Shown here piece by piece: positions 9,697 through 19,509 of a DNA stretch of 64,000 bases; position 1 is the first letter of the stretch, and the number at the start of each line of letters is the position of its first letter. The notes beneath the pieces were generated by a model, which ran no database searches, was not told the origin of the DNA, and saw only the letters and a list, made by a program, of their open reading frames with translations. The position numbers and the translations under genes were made by a program. This DNA comes from a candidate division TA06 bacterium 32_111 (GTDB lineage Bacteria; Hydrothermota; 32-111): the NCBI GenBank assembly GCA_001508335.1, contig LGFX01000001.1, positions 124,001 to 188,000 on the forward strand, given 5' to 3'.

Positions 9697-10245
9697 ATGA
9701 TGAAAAGGTTACTAACATTAATCTTCGTAATAGTCTTAGTTTTTGCAGGTTGTACGATAATTCAGCCACCAGTTGTTGATCATTCAGACACTGTTGAACA
9801 TTATACAAATATAACCATTTACGACTTCGATCAGACAGGTCCATCAGGTTTCTGGATTTCAAACGATGAAACAGGACAGGGAGAAGCAATTTCTGTAACA
9901 GGAAATGGTGGTGTTATAGATTTCTATTATAATGATAGAGATTATTCTTCTGGTGCATATTTTGTTTCAGCAGATGGAGACTCTGAAGTTTATTATTGGG
10001 GTTCAACCAATGATCCAAAAACAACATATTTTGAAGTAATTTCAGATACATCTGTCACGACAGCTCCTTCAACAATGACAGGGATCTCTGCTGTGGTAAA
10101 TGCTGATGCATGGTACTGGGTAAAATTTGAAAATGGTTGCTATGCAAAACTCCATATTACCGAGTATGCATCACCATATGACTTTGTTAAATTTGAGTAC
10201 TGGTACCAGACAGACGGAACAAGATATTTCGGCGTTGAAGAATAA
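9697..10245 (+). CDS. Hypothetical lipoprotein
   Basis: Lipobox VFAGC; SD aaggagg. Confidence 0.7.
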   Translation: MMKRLLTLIFVIVLVFAGCTIIQPPVVDHSDTVEHYTNITIYDFDQTGPSGFWISNDETGQGEAISVTGNGGVIDFYYNDRDYSSGAYFVSADGDSEVYYWGSTNDPKTTYFEVISDTSVTTAPSTMTGISAVVNADAWYWVKFENGCYAKLHITEYASPYDFVKFEYWYQTDGTRYFGVEE

Positions 10246-10255
10246 CTGAATTTGA

Positions 10256-10283
10256 GGAGGGTTTAAAAACCCTCCTTTTTTTT
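10256..10283 (+). terminator. Intrinsic terminator
   Basis: GGAGGG-TTTAAAAA-CCCTCC followed by T8. Confidence 0.9.
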
Positions 10284-10286
10284 ACA

Positions 10287-10769
10287 ATGAGAGTTAAATT
10301 TTATTTTTTATTAATTATATTATTTTTAATTTCATGTTCTTTAAGTAAAGAAACTTCAATAAATATTAAAAAATATGAAGATCTTATAGTTTATAACAAC
10401 TCTTTTAATAAAAAATCTTCAATTTCTATAGAGTATTCTATCCTCCTTGTTGATACAATCTCCCAAAGTTCAGACATAATTGTTACGTCATTCGCTTCAA
10501 ATTCTATAGTTTTCTTATCTCCTTCAAAAGATACTATTCTTTCAAAAGGCAACAGCAGAGTTACAGGTTTTTATAAGACTGGAGAAGTAAAGTATAATGA
10601 ACCGCCTCTTGATGGTTATTTTGATATGGAATACCCTATAAAAAATAATTGGTATTTTGTTAAAACTTTTGATGGGAGATATTTAAGAATCTATGTTAAA
10701 GAGGTTTGTCAGGATAGTTTGATATGTGATGTCGAACTTTTGAATGACACAGTTTTGTTCTTTCCATGA
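10287..10769 (+). CDS. Hypothetical lipoprotein
   Basis: Lipobox LISC; overlaps the next ORF. Confidence 0.6.
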   Translation: MRVKFYFLLIILFLISCSLSKETSINIKKYEDLIVYNNSFNKKSSISIEYSILLVDTISQSSDIIVTSFASNSIVFLSPSKDTILSKGNSRVTGFYKTGEVKYNEPPLDGYFDMEYPIKNNWYFVKTFDGRYLRIYVKEVCQDSLICDVELLNDTVLFFP

Positions 10770-12103
10770 GATATTTACAACTTCTTTTCTTTACCTTTTT
10801 CCTAACTTTAAATCTGTTTCCAGAAAAAATTACATACACCATTTTTAAGGATGATAAAATAGTTGGTTATTCGAATTTTGAAATAAAAAATTTTGTAATC
10901 TTAGAAAGAACCCTCTTTTTAGATGGTTTTACAAAAGAGTATATATTATCAAGAACGGATGTTAAGAGGAATCACTTTAAATCTTACAGGTATTATGCTG
11001 ATATGAATCTCCCTGATTTTATAGAGTTCAAGGATGGTATTCTTGTAAAAAAAATTGGGCAAAAAATATTTAAATATAAAATAAAACCTTATCCGCTCTT
11101 TGGAATCGAAAACATTTTAACAACCTCATACCTTGGAGGTATTTTAGGTGATTCAATTTTTAATTTTGACAGAAACGAAATTTTAAAAGTAAAAAAGGAT
11201 GGTGGGAAATTTTCTCTCAGTTTTGGAGATTATTCTATTTTTAAATCAAAAGGGATAGTTGACTCAGTTTTTTATTTAGACTATAGATATGTGAAAAGCC
11301 AAAACTATTTCGAGATAAAAAATCCGTATTATCTTGATGTTACCAGTTTCTTTCAACCAAAAGATTTTTTTAAAAAGAAAAATAGAAAAAATATTGATTT
11401 GAAATATACAAAACTCCATTTATCCTACAATGAACCAAAAAGAGAGGTTCTTCTTATAGCCCCATTTACATTGACTTCAGATATGTATGGGAACATTTCC
11501 AACCTGATAACGCCGTTTACACAGATTCAAATATCTGAAAATATAGATATCCCAACCATTATTTTCGAATTTAAAACAAAAGAGGTTGATCCAAATATGG
11601 TAATGGAAGGGATACAAGAAATTTATGAATTTTTAAAAAAGAGATATGAAAAAGTTCATCTTTTGACTTTCAACCATATTTTTCTTTTTTGTGATATAGA
11701 AAAGTTTGATAAAGTTTTACTGATAAATCCTCCAATTGAAGATATGAATTTATGGAGCGAAGATTTCTACAAAAAACTTTCAGTTGGAAACAGATACCTT
11801 TTTAAAAATTATGAAAAGTTTTTAAAATTTGAGGTTATTGATACTACGATAAAAGAGGAGAATATAAAGAATTTTTATGTTAAAAAAGAAAATCTTATTT
11901 TTATATTTTCAAAGGATATTCTTTCCAAAAGGGAAATGGAAAGGGTGTCCAAACTGAACGGTAAAATTTATTTTATTAAAAATGTTGACAGAAGGTTGAA
12001 TTCGTATTATAAATATGATTTGTGGTCATATGATAAGAACATTTTCATAGACCAGAAAGTTTTAAATTTTATCGATCACTTATTAAATACAAAAAAGGAG
12101 TGA
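10766..12103 (+). CDS. Hypothetical secreted protein
   Basis: Signal peptide; ATGA overlap with the preceding gene. Confidence 0.6.
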   Translation: MRYLQLLFFTFFLTLNLFPEKITYTIFKDDKIVGYSNFEIKNFVILERTLFLDGFTKEYILSRTDVKRNHFKSYRYYADMNLPDFIEFKDGILVKKIGQKIFKYKIKPYPLFGIENILTTSYLGGILGDSIFNFDRNEILKVKKDGGKFSLSFGDYSIFKSKGIVDSVFYLDYRYVKSQNYFEIKNPYYLDVTSFFQPKDFFKKKNRKNIDLKYTKLHLSYNEPKREVLLIAPFTLTSDMYGNISNLITPFTQIQISENIDIPTIIFEFKTKEVDPNMVMEGIQEIYEFLKKRYEKVHLLTFNHIFLFCDIEKFDKVLLINPPIEDMNLWSEDFYKKLSVGNRYLFKNYEKFLKFEVIDTTIKEENIKNFYVKKENLIFIFSKDILSKREMERVSKLNGKIYFIKNVDRRLNSYYKYDLWSYDKNIFIDQKVLNFIDHLLNTKKE

Positions 12104-12106
12104 TAT

Positions 12107-13678
12107 ATGATTACGAAACCTTTCGAAAACACAAAAATCATCCTTTTCAAAACTCCAGATGAACAGAAACTGATGAAGGATGCTATAAAAAAGGTTGAAT
12201 CTGAGTTTGGAAAAGAGTATCCATTAATCATCGATGGAAAAGAGATTTTCAACTCTGAAAAGATCAAATCAACCAACCCATCTAAGCCTTCTGAAATAGT
12301 TGGTCTTGTTAGTAAAGCATCGAAAAGTCAGGCAGCAGAGGCAATCGAAAAAGCCTATAAAAATTTTTCCTGGTGGTCAAAGGAGAGTCAGGCAAAAAGA
12401 TCCGCAATACTTTTGAGAGCTGCTGAAATTATGAGACAAAGAAAGATGGAACTTTCAGCAACTATGGTTGTTGAGATAGGCAAAAACTGGGTAGAGGCTG
12501 ATGCCGATACAGCTGAAGCGATAGATTTTATGGAATACTATGCAAGGGAAGGGCTCAGATATTCACAGGAAACACCACTTATGAGAATCAATGGGGAAGA
12601 TAATCATCAGGTTTACATTCCACTTGGAGTTGGTATAGTAATTCCACCATGGAATTTCCCCCTTGCTATAACAACTGGAATGACAACAGCTGCACTTGTT
12701 ACAGGTAACACCGTTGTTCTGAAACCAGCATCAGATACTCCTGTTATAGCATACAAACTCGTTGAAATTTTAAAAGAGGCTGGACTTCCCGATGGTGTTT
12801 TGAACTTTGTTCCTGGAAGTGGTGGAGAGGTTGGAGACACTTTGGTTGACCATCCTTTGACAAGGTTTGTATCATTTACAGGTTCTATGGAAGTTGGAAA
12901 GAGAATATATGAGAGAGCCTCAAAGGTTAATCCAGGACAAAAATGGTTAAAAAGGGTTGTTGCTGAAATGGGTGGAAAAGATTATATAATAGTTGATGAG
13001 AATGCGGATCTTGAGAGTGCTGCCAATGGAATAGTTCAAGGTGCTTATGGTTTTCAAGGGCAAAAATGTTCTGCCTGTTCAAGAGCGATAATAGATGAAA
13101 AAGTTTACGATAAAATGGTAGAACTTATAAATGAAAGAGTTCAAAAGATTAAGGTTGGTGACACAAGGGAGTTCCCTGTTCCAGATGTCCATTATTACAA
13201 CATGGGACCAGTTTCAAGTGCATCTTCAAAAGCAAAGATTATGAGTTATATGGAAATTGGAAAAAAAGAAGGGAGACTTGTAACTGGTGGAAAAGAAATA
13301 GATTTAAATGGCGGATACTTCATTGAACCAACGGTTTTCGCCGATATAAAACCCCTTTCAAAAATGGAACAGGAAGAGATCTTTGGCCCTGTCCTTTCAA
13401 TAATAAAATCTGAGTCCTTTGAAAAGTCTATAGAAATAGCTAATGATACGATATACGGTTTAACAGGTTCGGTTTATACTAATGATAGAAAGAAGATCAA
13501 GAAAGCAACTGAAGAGTTGTTAACAGGTAACCTTTATATAAACAGAGGTTGTACTGGTGCACTTGTTGGTGTTCATCCATTCGGTGGTTTCAACCTTTCA
13601 GGAACCGATTCAAAAGCAGGTGGACCAGATTATCTTTTGCTCTTCTTACAAGCAAAAGTTTACAGTGAAAAAGTATAG
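12107..13678 (+). CDS. pruA: 1-pyrroline-5-carboxylate dehydrogenase (aldehyde dehydrogenase family)
   Basis: 'IPPWNFPLAI', 'VAEMGGKDYIIVDENADLE', 'GFQGQKCSACSRAI' catalytic Cys region. Confidence 0.88.
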   Translation: MITKPFENTKIILFKTPDEQKLMKDAIKKVESEFGKEYPLIIDGKEIFNSEKIKSTNPSKPSEIVGLVSKASKSQAAEAIEKAYKNFSWWSKESQAKRSAILLRAAEIMRQRKMELSATMVVEIGKNWVEADADTAEAIDFMEYYAREGLRYSQETPLMRINGEDNHQVYIPLGVGIVIPPWNFPLAITTGMTTAALVTGNTVVLKPASDTPVIAYKLVEILKEAGLPDGVLNFVPGSGGEVGDTLVDHPLTRFVSFTGSMEVGKRIYERASKVNPGQKWLKRVVAEMGGKDYIIVDENADLESAANGIVQGAYGFQGQKCSACSRAIIDEKVYDKMVELINERVQKIKVGDTREFPVPDVHYYNMGPVSSASSKAKIMSYMEIGKKEGRLVTGGKEIDLNGGYFIEPTVFADIKPLSKMEQEEIFGPVLSIIKSESFEKSIEIANDTIYGLTGSVYTNDRKKIKKATEELLTGNLYINRGCTGALVGVHPFGGFNLSGTDSKAGGPDYLLLFLQAKVYSEKV

Positions 13679-13681
13679 AAA

Positions 13682-13703
13682 GAGGGGGCTTTTGCCCCCC
13701 TTT
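13682..13703 (+). terminator. Intrinsic terminator
   Basis: GGGGGC-TTTT-GCCCCC then T-run. Confidence 0.85.
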
Positions 13704-13745
13704 CAAAAGTTGACTTAATTATCCATAACTTATATAATTATTGAT

Positions 13746-15572
13746 ATGTTTGGATTCATATTAAGTGTTTTTTTATTGATTTTTAATCTTCAGATTTTTT
13801 CCAATACTTATAATTTTTTCAAGATTGTTGATATAGGAAACTCATTAAAAAGTTTTAATGAAAATATTTTCATAACGGAAATAGGTTTTTTTTATGATGA
13901 TGAAAATTTTACACCTTTTGAAATTTTCGATAGAAATATAAAAAAAGTAAGCAAAACTGATTCTTTAATTTCAACACTATTTTATGATAACACTATCGAA
14001 ATATATAAGAAAAACTCCACACCTACTTTTTTATTCTCAAATTCTTTCAACTATACTGTTGATGAAATTTTTAGTTCAAAGGATTATTTCCTTTTTAAAA
14101 ATGGAACCGTATATTACCTATACAGATTTGAAGGAGATTCTTTAAAAAGGATAAAAAATTTCAATCTGACATGTATAGATAATTTTTATTCGAAAGATGA
14201 AAATCTTTTCTTCATATTGAATAATGGTGAAATTATAAAGTACGGTAAAGTTGAGGGTGATTCTTTTTTGAACAAAAATTTTGTTTTAACTAACAACTCA
14301 AAATTTTTATATTTTAACAGGTTTTCAACCATAATTTCCAACTCAAATGGAAAATATCTTTATTTTTTTGTTGTTCGAAACGATTCTTTGAAACTTTTAT
14401 ACGAGGTCCCGGATAACAGGGTTTACGAAAATGGTTTTCCTGTTGACTCTTTTTTGATTCTAAAAAGTTCAGATTCACTTTTTATAAGGAGTGTTATAGA
14501 CTCATTCATCACTTATTCAGTTGATTCGTTTCAGTTTAACTACCCTATAAAAGATATACTCTTTAAAGAGGATACTTTTTTTATAAATACTGGAGTTCGT
14601 ATTGTTAAATATCCTTTAAGTTCTAAAATTTTTCAAACAGGTAAAATATTTTCAAAATCCTATGAAGGGATTTTAAGGGGTGATGTCAAAAATGCTTTTT
14701 ATTCACAGGATACCTTGTTTATTTTTTCAAATGACTCAATCGTGGAATCGATGAACAAAAACAAGAGTTTGTTAAAAAAAGATAATCTACTACTCTGTTA
14801 TGATCAGATATTTTTCTCAAACAATGATTCTTTTAATTTTTTATCGGTAAGCAAACCTGTCAGGAATATCAAATCGATAGATGGGCAAATTTATTTTATA
14901 GAGAACGATAACCTTTTAAAAAAGTTTAACTTTTTGGATAACTCTACAGAAACTATTTTAAGAGTTGATTTTAATATAACAGATTTTGAAAGAGTAGATT
15001 CGAGTTTTTATTTCAGTTCAGGTCAAAACGGAATTTTAAAAATCGATGATTATGGAGTATTAAAAGGATCATATTTTGATGGTTCCTATTTCCAAAAAAT
15101 TTTAGAGTTTAAAGATGTATTATTTTCAATTAAAGATGGGAATATAATTTCAACTATGGATAAAGAAAATCTTTTAGAGTTGGATAGATACACGATTTCA
15201 GATTTTATAGATTGGTATAACTATAATGATACACTTTTAATATTTTTAACTGAAGACTCCGTTTTTTTCTATAAAGATTCTTTCGAGAAAATAATTTTTA
15301 ATGGGTTAAATTTAAAAAATATTAAGGATATTCTTATTGAAAACGATTGTGTATACATAATTCTAAAAAATTGTGCGACATTGTTTTTTGAAAAAAATGT
15401 TTCACTTCTTAAAGATGAGGATAAAAAAGATAAAAGCAACCTTCTTTCTTTAAAAAATGAAAAAATATGCTATGATATATTAGGAAGGAAAGTATCTAAA
15501 AATTATAAGACCAATGGATTTTACTTTATAAAAGAAAAAAATGGAACAAAAAAAATTTTTAATATAAAGTGA
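13746..15572 (+). CDS. Secreted protein with T9SS-like C-terminal motif
   Basis: Signal peptide; repetitive beta-rich body; C-terminus 'YDILGRKVSKNYKTNGFYFIKEKNGTKKIFNIK'. Confidence 0.6.
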   Translation: MFGFILSVFLLIFNLQIFSNTYNFFKIVDIGNSLKSFNENIFITEIGFFYDDENFTPFEIFDRNIKKVSKTDSLISTLFYDNTIEIYKKNSTPTFLFSNSFNYTVDEIFSSKDYFLFKNGTVYYLYRFEGDSLKRIKNFNLTCIDNFYSKDENLFFILNNGEIIKYGKVEGDSFLNKNFVLTNNSKFLYFNRFSTIISNSNGKYLYFFVVRNDSLKLLYEVPDNRVYENGFPVDSFLILKSSDSLFIRSVIDSFITYSVDSFQFNYPIKDILFKEDTFFINTGVRIVKYPLSSKIFQTGKIFSKSYEGILRGDVKNAFYSQDTLFIFSNDSIVESMNKNKSLLKKDNLLLCYDQIFFSNNDSFNFLSVSKPVRNIKSIDGQIYFIENDNLLKKFNFLDNSTETILRVDFNITDFERVDSSFYFSSGQNGILKIDDYGVLKGSYFDGSYFQKILEFKDVLFSIKDGNIISTMDKENLLELDRYTISDFIDWYNYNDTLLIFLTEDSVFFYKDSFEKIIFNGLNLKNIKDILIENDCVYIILKNCATLFFEKNVSLLKDEDKKDKSNLLSLKNEKICYDILGRKVSKNYKTNGFYFIKEKNGTKKIFNIK

Positions 15573-15582
15573 GGTAAAAAAA

Positions 15583-16587
15583 ATGATAGAAAAATACATC
15601 GAAGAACTTGTTAAAATAGATTCTCCATCAGGTTTTACTAAAGAAGTTATAACTTATATTGAGGGAAAAGTATCGAAAGCAGGATATAGAACTTTAAAAA
15701 CTAACAAAGGGTCTTTAAAAGTTTATACGGGAGAATCACCAATATACGCTTTAACGGCACATGTTGATACTCTTGGTGGTATGGTAAAAGAGATAAATAG
15801 TGATGGAACATTAAAAATTACTCAGATAGGTGGCTTTCCAAACAATTCCTTTGAAGGCTCATACTGTAAAATAAGAAATTTTGAAGGTGAGATATTCACA
15901 GGAACGTATCTTATAAAAAATCCATCAACCCATGTTAACAGAGATGTTTCAAAGAAGGAAAGAACTACCGAAAATATGATAATAAGACTTGATGAAGAAG
16001 TTAAAAGTAGAGATGATGTTTTAAAGTTGAAAATAAATGTTGGTGATTATGTTTTCTTTGATCCAAAGTTTGAATTGACGAAATCCGGTTTTGTTAAAAC
16101 AAGGTTCCTCGATGATAAAGCATGTTCTGCAATTCTTATGGACTTACTTTTAAATGAAAAGGATAAATTGAAAAATAAGCCTTTTCTTTTTTACTTCTCA
16201 ACTTATGAAGAGGTTGGTCATGGTGGTGCGTCCGGTTTTGATGAAACCGTAAAAGAACTTATAGTTGCTGATATGGGTGTAGTTGGAGATGGAGTTGAAG
16301 GAGATGAATTCTCGGTTTCAATCTGTGCTAAAGATTCAACTGGACCATATGACTTTGATATAAGAAATGAACTTGTTTCAATTTGTAAAACTTTTAATAT
16401 ACCTTATAAAATAGATGTATTTCCATTTTATGGTTCGGATGGTTCTGAAGCCCTTCGGGCTGGTTATGATATGAAAGTTGGACTGATCGGTCCCGGAGTT
16501 TCAGCCTCTCATGGAGTTGAAAGAACACATTTAAAAGCTTTGAATGCAACAAAAGATCTCTTATTGAAATATATTGAAAAAAGATGA
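15583..16587 (+). CDS. M42-family aminopeptidase
   Basis: 'ALTAHVDTLGG', 'TRFLDDKACSA', 'YFSTYEEVGHGGASG', 'PFYGSDGSEALRAGYD', 'GVSASHGVERTH'. Confidence 0.9.
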   Translation: MIEKYIEELVKIDSPSGFTKEVITYIEGKVSKAGYRTLKTNKGSLKVYTGESPIYALTAHVDTLGGMVKEINSDGTLKITQIGGFPNNSFEGSYCKIRNFEGEIFTGTYLIKNPSTHVNRDVSKKERTTENMIIRLDEEVKSRDDVLKLKINVGDYVFFDPKFELTKSGFVKTRFLDDKACSAILMDLLLNEKDKLKNKPFLFYFSTYEEVGHGGASGFDETVKELIVADMGVVGDGVEGDEFSVSICAKDSTGPYDFDIRNELVSICKTFNIPYKIDVFPFYGSDGSEALRAGYDMKVGLIGPGVSASHGVERTHLKALNATKDLLLKYIEKR

Positions 16588-17048
16588 AAAAAACATTTTC
16601 AATTTTTTTTGTTATATCTTTTTTGTTTTTGTTAAATTTTTCTATATATAAAAAAAATATTTTTTTAGTTATCTTCTCCATTATATCTGTTGTTATTTTA
16701 TCATTAGTTCTTTCTATTTACCTTCTAAAAGAAATTAGAATATTTAAGAGAATCTTTAAAATGGTTATTAAAAATGTAGATGTAATTTTTGAGATATTTT
16801 TAAAAAACTTTTATCTATTTTTTATTCTTATTTTTAGTAAAAACAGGGAAGAAGAAATCGCCGAAAGAAAGTTGGATCTTAAAAATCGAAACCAAATAAT
16901 GAACAATTTTATTAAGGGTATTTTTAGTCTGGATCTTTCCATTCTAAAATTGTACCTTACAGAAGAACATTTGATTTTAAAAACAAAAAAAATTTTCAAC
17001 CAAAACATTTACCAATTAAGATACGATAGGATTGCAAAAAGGTTATGA
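16584..17048 (+). CDS. MrpE/MbxA-like subunit
   Basis: First gene of a Mrp/complex-I-like operon; two N-terminal TM helices plus soluble C-terminus as in MrpE; ATGA overlap with M42 gene. Confidence 0.6.
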   Translation: MKKTFSIFFVISFLFLLNFSIYKKNIFLVIFSIISVVILSLVLSIYLLKEIRIFKRIFKMVIKNVDVIFEIFLKNFYLFFILIFSKNREEEIAERKLDLKNRNQIMNNFIKGIFSLDLSILKLYLTEEHLILKTKKIFNQNIYQLRYDRIAKRL

Positions 17049-17293
17049 TTTATTTTTATCACTCTATAATAATTTTGCTATTTTTCATTAATTTAAGAAT
17101 TCAATTCTTTAACACTTCAAAAATAGATAAAATACTTTCCTTTATAAATATTTCAAATATTTTTGTTTTAATACTTTTTCTTTTTTCCGATTTCAAGAAA
17201 TTATCTAACCAAAAAGCCCTTTTTATTATTCTATTTTTTGTTCAAATTTGTCTCTCGATAAAATTTCTTTTTGATAACTTTAAAGAGGTTTAA
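17045..17293 (+). CDS. MrpF/MbxB-like small membrane subunit
   Basis: 82 aa, three TM helices; position in operon. Confidence 0.55.
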   Translation: MIYFYHSIIILLFFINLRIQFFNTSKIDKILSFINISNIFVLILFLFSDFKKLSNQKALFIILFFVQICLSIKFLFDNFKEV

Positions 17294-17545
17294 ATGTATT
17301 TTATCTGGACCTTGTTTATCTTGTTTCAAACTTTAATTATTCTTAAAAAGGATGATCCGTACAAAAAGAAACTTTATACTTTTACCAGTGTTGTTTTTTC
17401 AATTTTTTTACTTTTCTCATCTTTCGTTGTAGCCTACAGAGGTTTTTTTGTTGAGAGTATACTGCTATTATCCTTTTTCCTTTTAAATATAACAATTTTG
17501 ATACTTTTATCAATTTACAACACTTCTTTATCCGGAGGGACTTGA
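17294..17545 (+). CDS. MrpG/MbxC-like small membrane subunit
   Basis: 83 aa, three TM helices; position. Confidence 0.5.
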   Translation: MYFIWTLFILFQTLIILKKDDPYKKKLYTFTSVVFSIFLLFSSFVVAYRGFFVESILLLSFFLLNITILILLSIYNTSLSGGT

Positions 17546-17772
17546 TGGAAACTGGCGTAACAGTATTACTCCTTTTCTTATCTCTTACGAGTGTAATCTT
17601 CTTTTTGCTCTCCAGAAGAGATTATACCATGTATTTTGTCGTTATATCGAATATTTTTTCTTTAATATTTTATTTTTTGGGCAATGATACAGTTTCATTA
17701 TTTTTTTTGATTTTCAATTCAATTTGTATTTCCTTGATATTGATCAAATTTAAAAGAGATATTGAATTTTAA
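17542..17772 (+). CDS. MbxD-like (MrpA/B C-terminal type) small membrane subunit
   Basis: 76 aa, three TM helices; position. Confidence 0.45.
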   Translation: MMETGVTVLLLFLSLTSVIFFLLSRRDYTMYFVVISNIFSLIFYFLGNDTVSLFFLIFNSICISLILIKFKRDIEF

Positions 17773-17774
17773 TT

Positions 17775-18080
17775 ATGGTTATACGAAATTATTTAATTAT
17801 TTTAGAATTGTTACTCTTTATATTTTTCAACATTCTTATTTTTGTAAAAACTGAATCTATTGTTAAAACCTTCATATCGCTATTTCAAATTTTCCCACCT
17901 TTGTTAGTTTTGTTGTTAATAAAATATAACAATACTAACGATAAAAACATAACAATCTACACTACCATTATTTTATTTATCAATTTTATGATTCAAATCA
18001 GTGTAATATTCTTGATAAAAAAAATTGCAGAGATAAAAAAAACTGATAGAAATTACCGGCCAGATGAATATGATGAGTGA
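17775..18080 (+). CDS. MrpC/NuoK/MbxG-like subunit
   Basis: 101 aa, three TM helices, charged C-terminal tail; position just before antiporter subunits. Confidence 0.55.
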   Translation: MVIRNYLIILELLLFIFFNILIFVKTESIVKTFISLFQIFPPLLVLLLIKYNNTNDKNITIYTTIILFINFMIQISVIFLIKKIAEIKKTDRNYRPDEYDE

Positions 18081-19506
18081 AGCAATATTTTTATTTTTAA
18101 CCTTTTTCGTTATCATTCTTTCATATATAAAAGTTTTGAATAAAAAGTCTGCCGGATTACTTTTATTTTTAATCGTAATTTTTTATCTTCTCTTTGTTTT
18201 TTTTAACTTTTACTTTTCAAAAGTAGAACAATTTTCACTTGTGATAACAAAAGGACTAACTTTTTCTTTTGAGTCTTCTCAATCTATTCTTTTGTTAGAA
18301 ATACTTTCTATCAGTTTTTATACTTTGATGCTTCTTTCATCAAGAGGTTCTGGAAAAGATTTTTCAGAAGATACAGATTTCCACGAAACCTTATATTTCT
18401 TTGTTATACCAATTTCAACTTTCATATTTAAAACTACCGACATTTTCATATATACAACTTTTAGTTTTTTTATATTTATGATTTTGATTTTCGCTGTTAA
18501 AACTAAAAATTTGAAAATGATAGTTATAAATGTTAAAGTTGGTTTTATTTATTATCTAGTATTTTTAGTTTCTGTTGTTACTTCGATAATTTTTTTGAGT
18601 AATTATGGGAACACTGATGTTTTGAAATTTTCATATGATTTTGTAAACAAATCTTATAACAGTTTTTCATTCTTACTTTTCTATTTCGTTCCTTTACTCT
18701 TTCTGTTGATCTTTCCTTTTAACATATTTATATTTGATTTTTTAATGTCTATTAATTTTAAACAGCTTTCACTTTTAATTCTTTTAATAACATTCCCTTC
18801 GGTAAATTTTGTTAACAGATTACTTTTTATAACTCCGCAAAATATTATTGAATCACTTTTCATACTATCATTACTAAGTTATTCTATTTCAACGATTCTT
18901 TTCCTTAATTCAAAAACAAAATTTTTTAGAACACTTCTTTTCTTTACTCTAATAAACGAGGTAAACTTCTTAATGTTATTTCAACATCGTTTCAAAACTT
19001 TTGTTGATTCAGGTTTTATACTATTTTACCTTGGTTTATCTTTCTCTTTTCTGTATTCGCTTTCTAAACTCAATTTAGAGAATGAAGAGAATCTAAAAAA
19101 TTCTTTTATAAAACAACCGACTAATTCAATAATATTTTTTCTGACAAGTTTTTCTTTTACATCCTTACCTTTTTCAATTATATTTTTTTATCAGTATAGA
19201 TTTCTTCTTATACTTTATAATTACGAAAAATTATTTTTTTGGTGGTATCTTATGATAATAATTTTAAAAACCTATGCAATCTTAAAATTCGATTTGAAAA
19301 TGCTCCTTGTAGAAAAAAAGGGGAATAGCAACCTTATAAATATCATCAAAAATTTTCAAAGAACGGATTTTATGATTCTGCTGCTTATTATAGTACTTTC
19401 AGCATTATTTTATCATAACAGTATAAATAAAAAAAAGGAGTATTTTGGAGAGTATAGAAATTTATATAATATTGATTATAATATTCAGCGGGAAACCGAT
19501 AAATAA
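18064..19506 (+). CDS. Antiporter-like subunit (MrpD/NuoM family, MbxH position)
   Basis: 480 aa, about 14 TM helices; operon context; strongly divergent. Confidence 0.65.
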   Translation: MNMMSEAIFLFLTFFVIILSYIKVLNKKSAGLLLFLIVIFYLLFVFFNFYFSKVEQFSLVITKGLTFSFESSQSILLLEILSISFYTLMLLSSRGSGKDFSEDTDFHETLYFFVIPISTFIFKTTDIFIYTTFSFFIFMILIFAVKTKNLKMIVINVKVGFIYYLVFLVSVVTSIIFLSNYGNTDVLKFSYDFVNKSYNSFSFLLFYFVPLLFLLIFPFNIFIFDFLMSINFKQLSLLILLITFPSVNFVNRLLFITPQNIIESLFILSLLSYSISTILFLNSKTKFFRTLLFFTLINEVNFLMLFQHRFKTFVDSGFILFYLGLSFSFLYSLSKLNLENEENLKNSFIKQPTNSIIFFLTSFSFTSLPFSIIFFYQYRFLLILYNYEKLFFWWYLMIIILKTYAILKFDLKMLLVEKKGNSNLINIIKNFQRTDFMILLLIIVLSALFYHNSINKKKEYFGEYRNLYNIDYNIQRETDK

Positions 19507-19509
19507 AAT

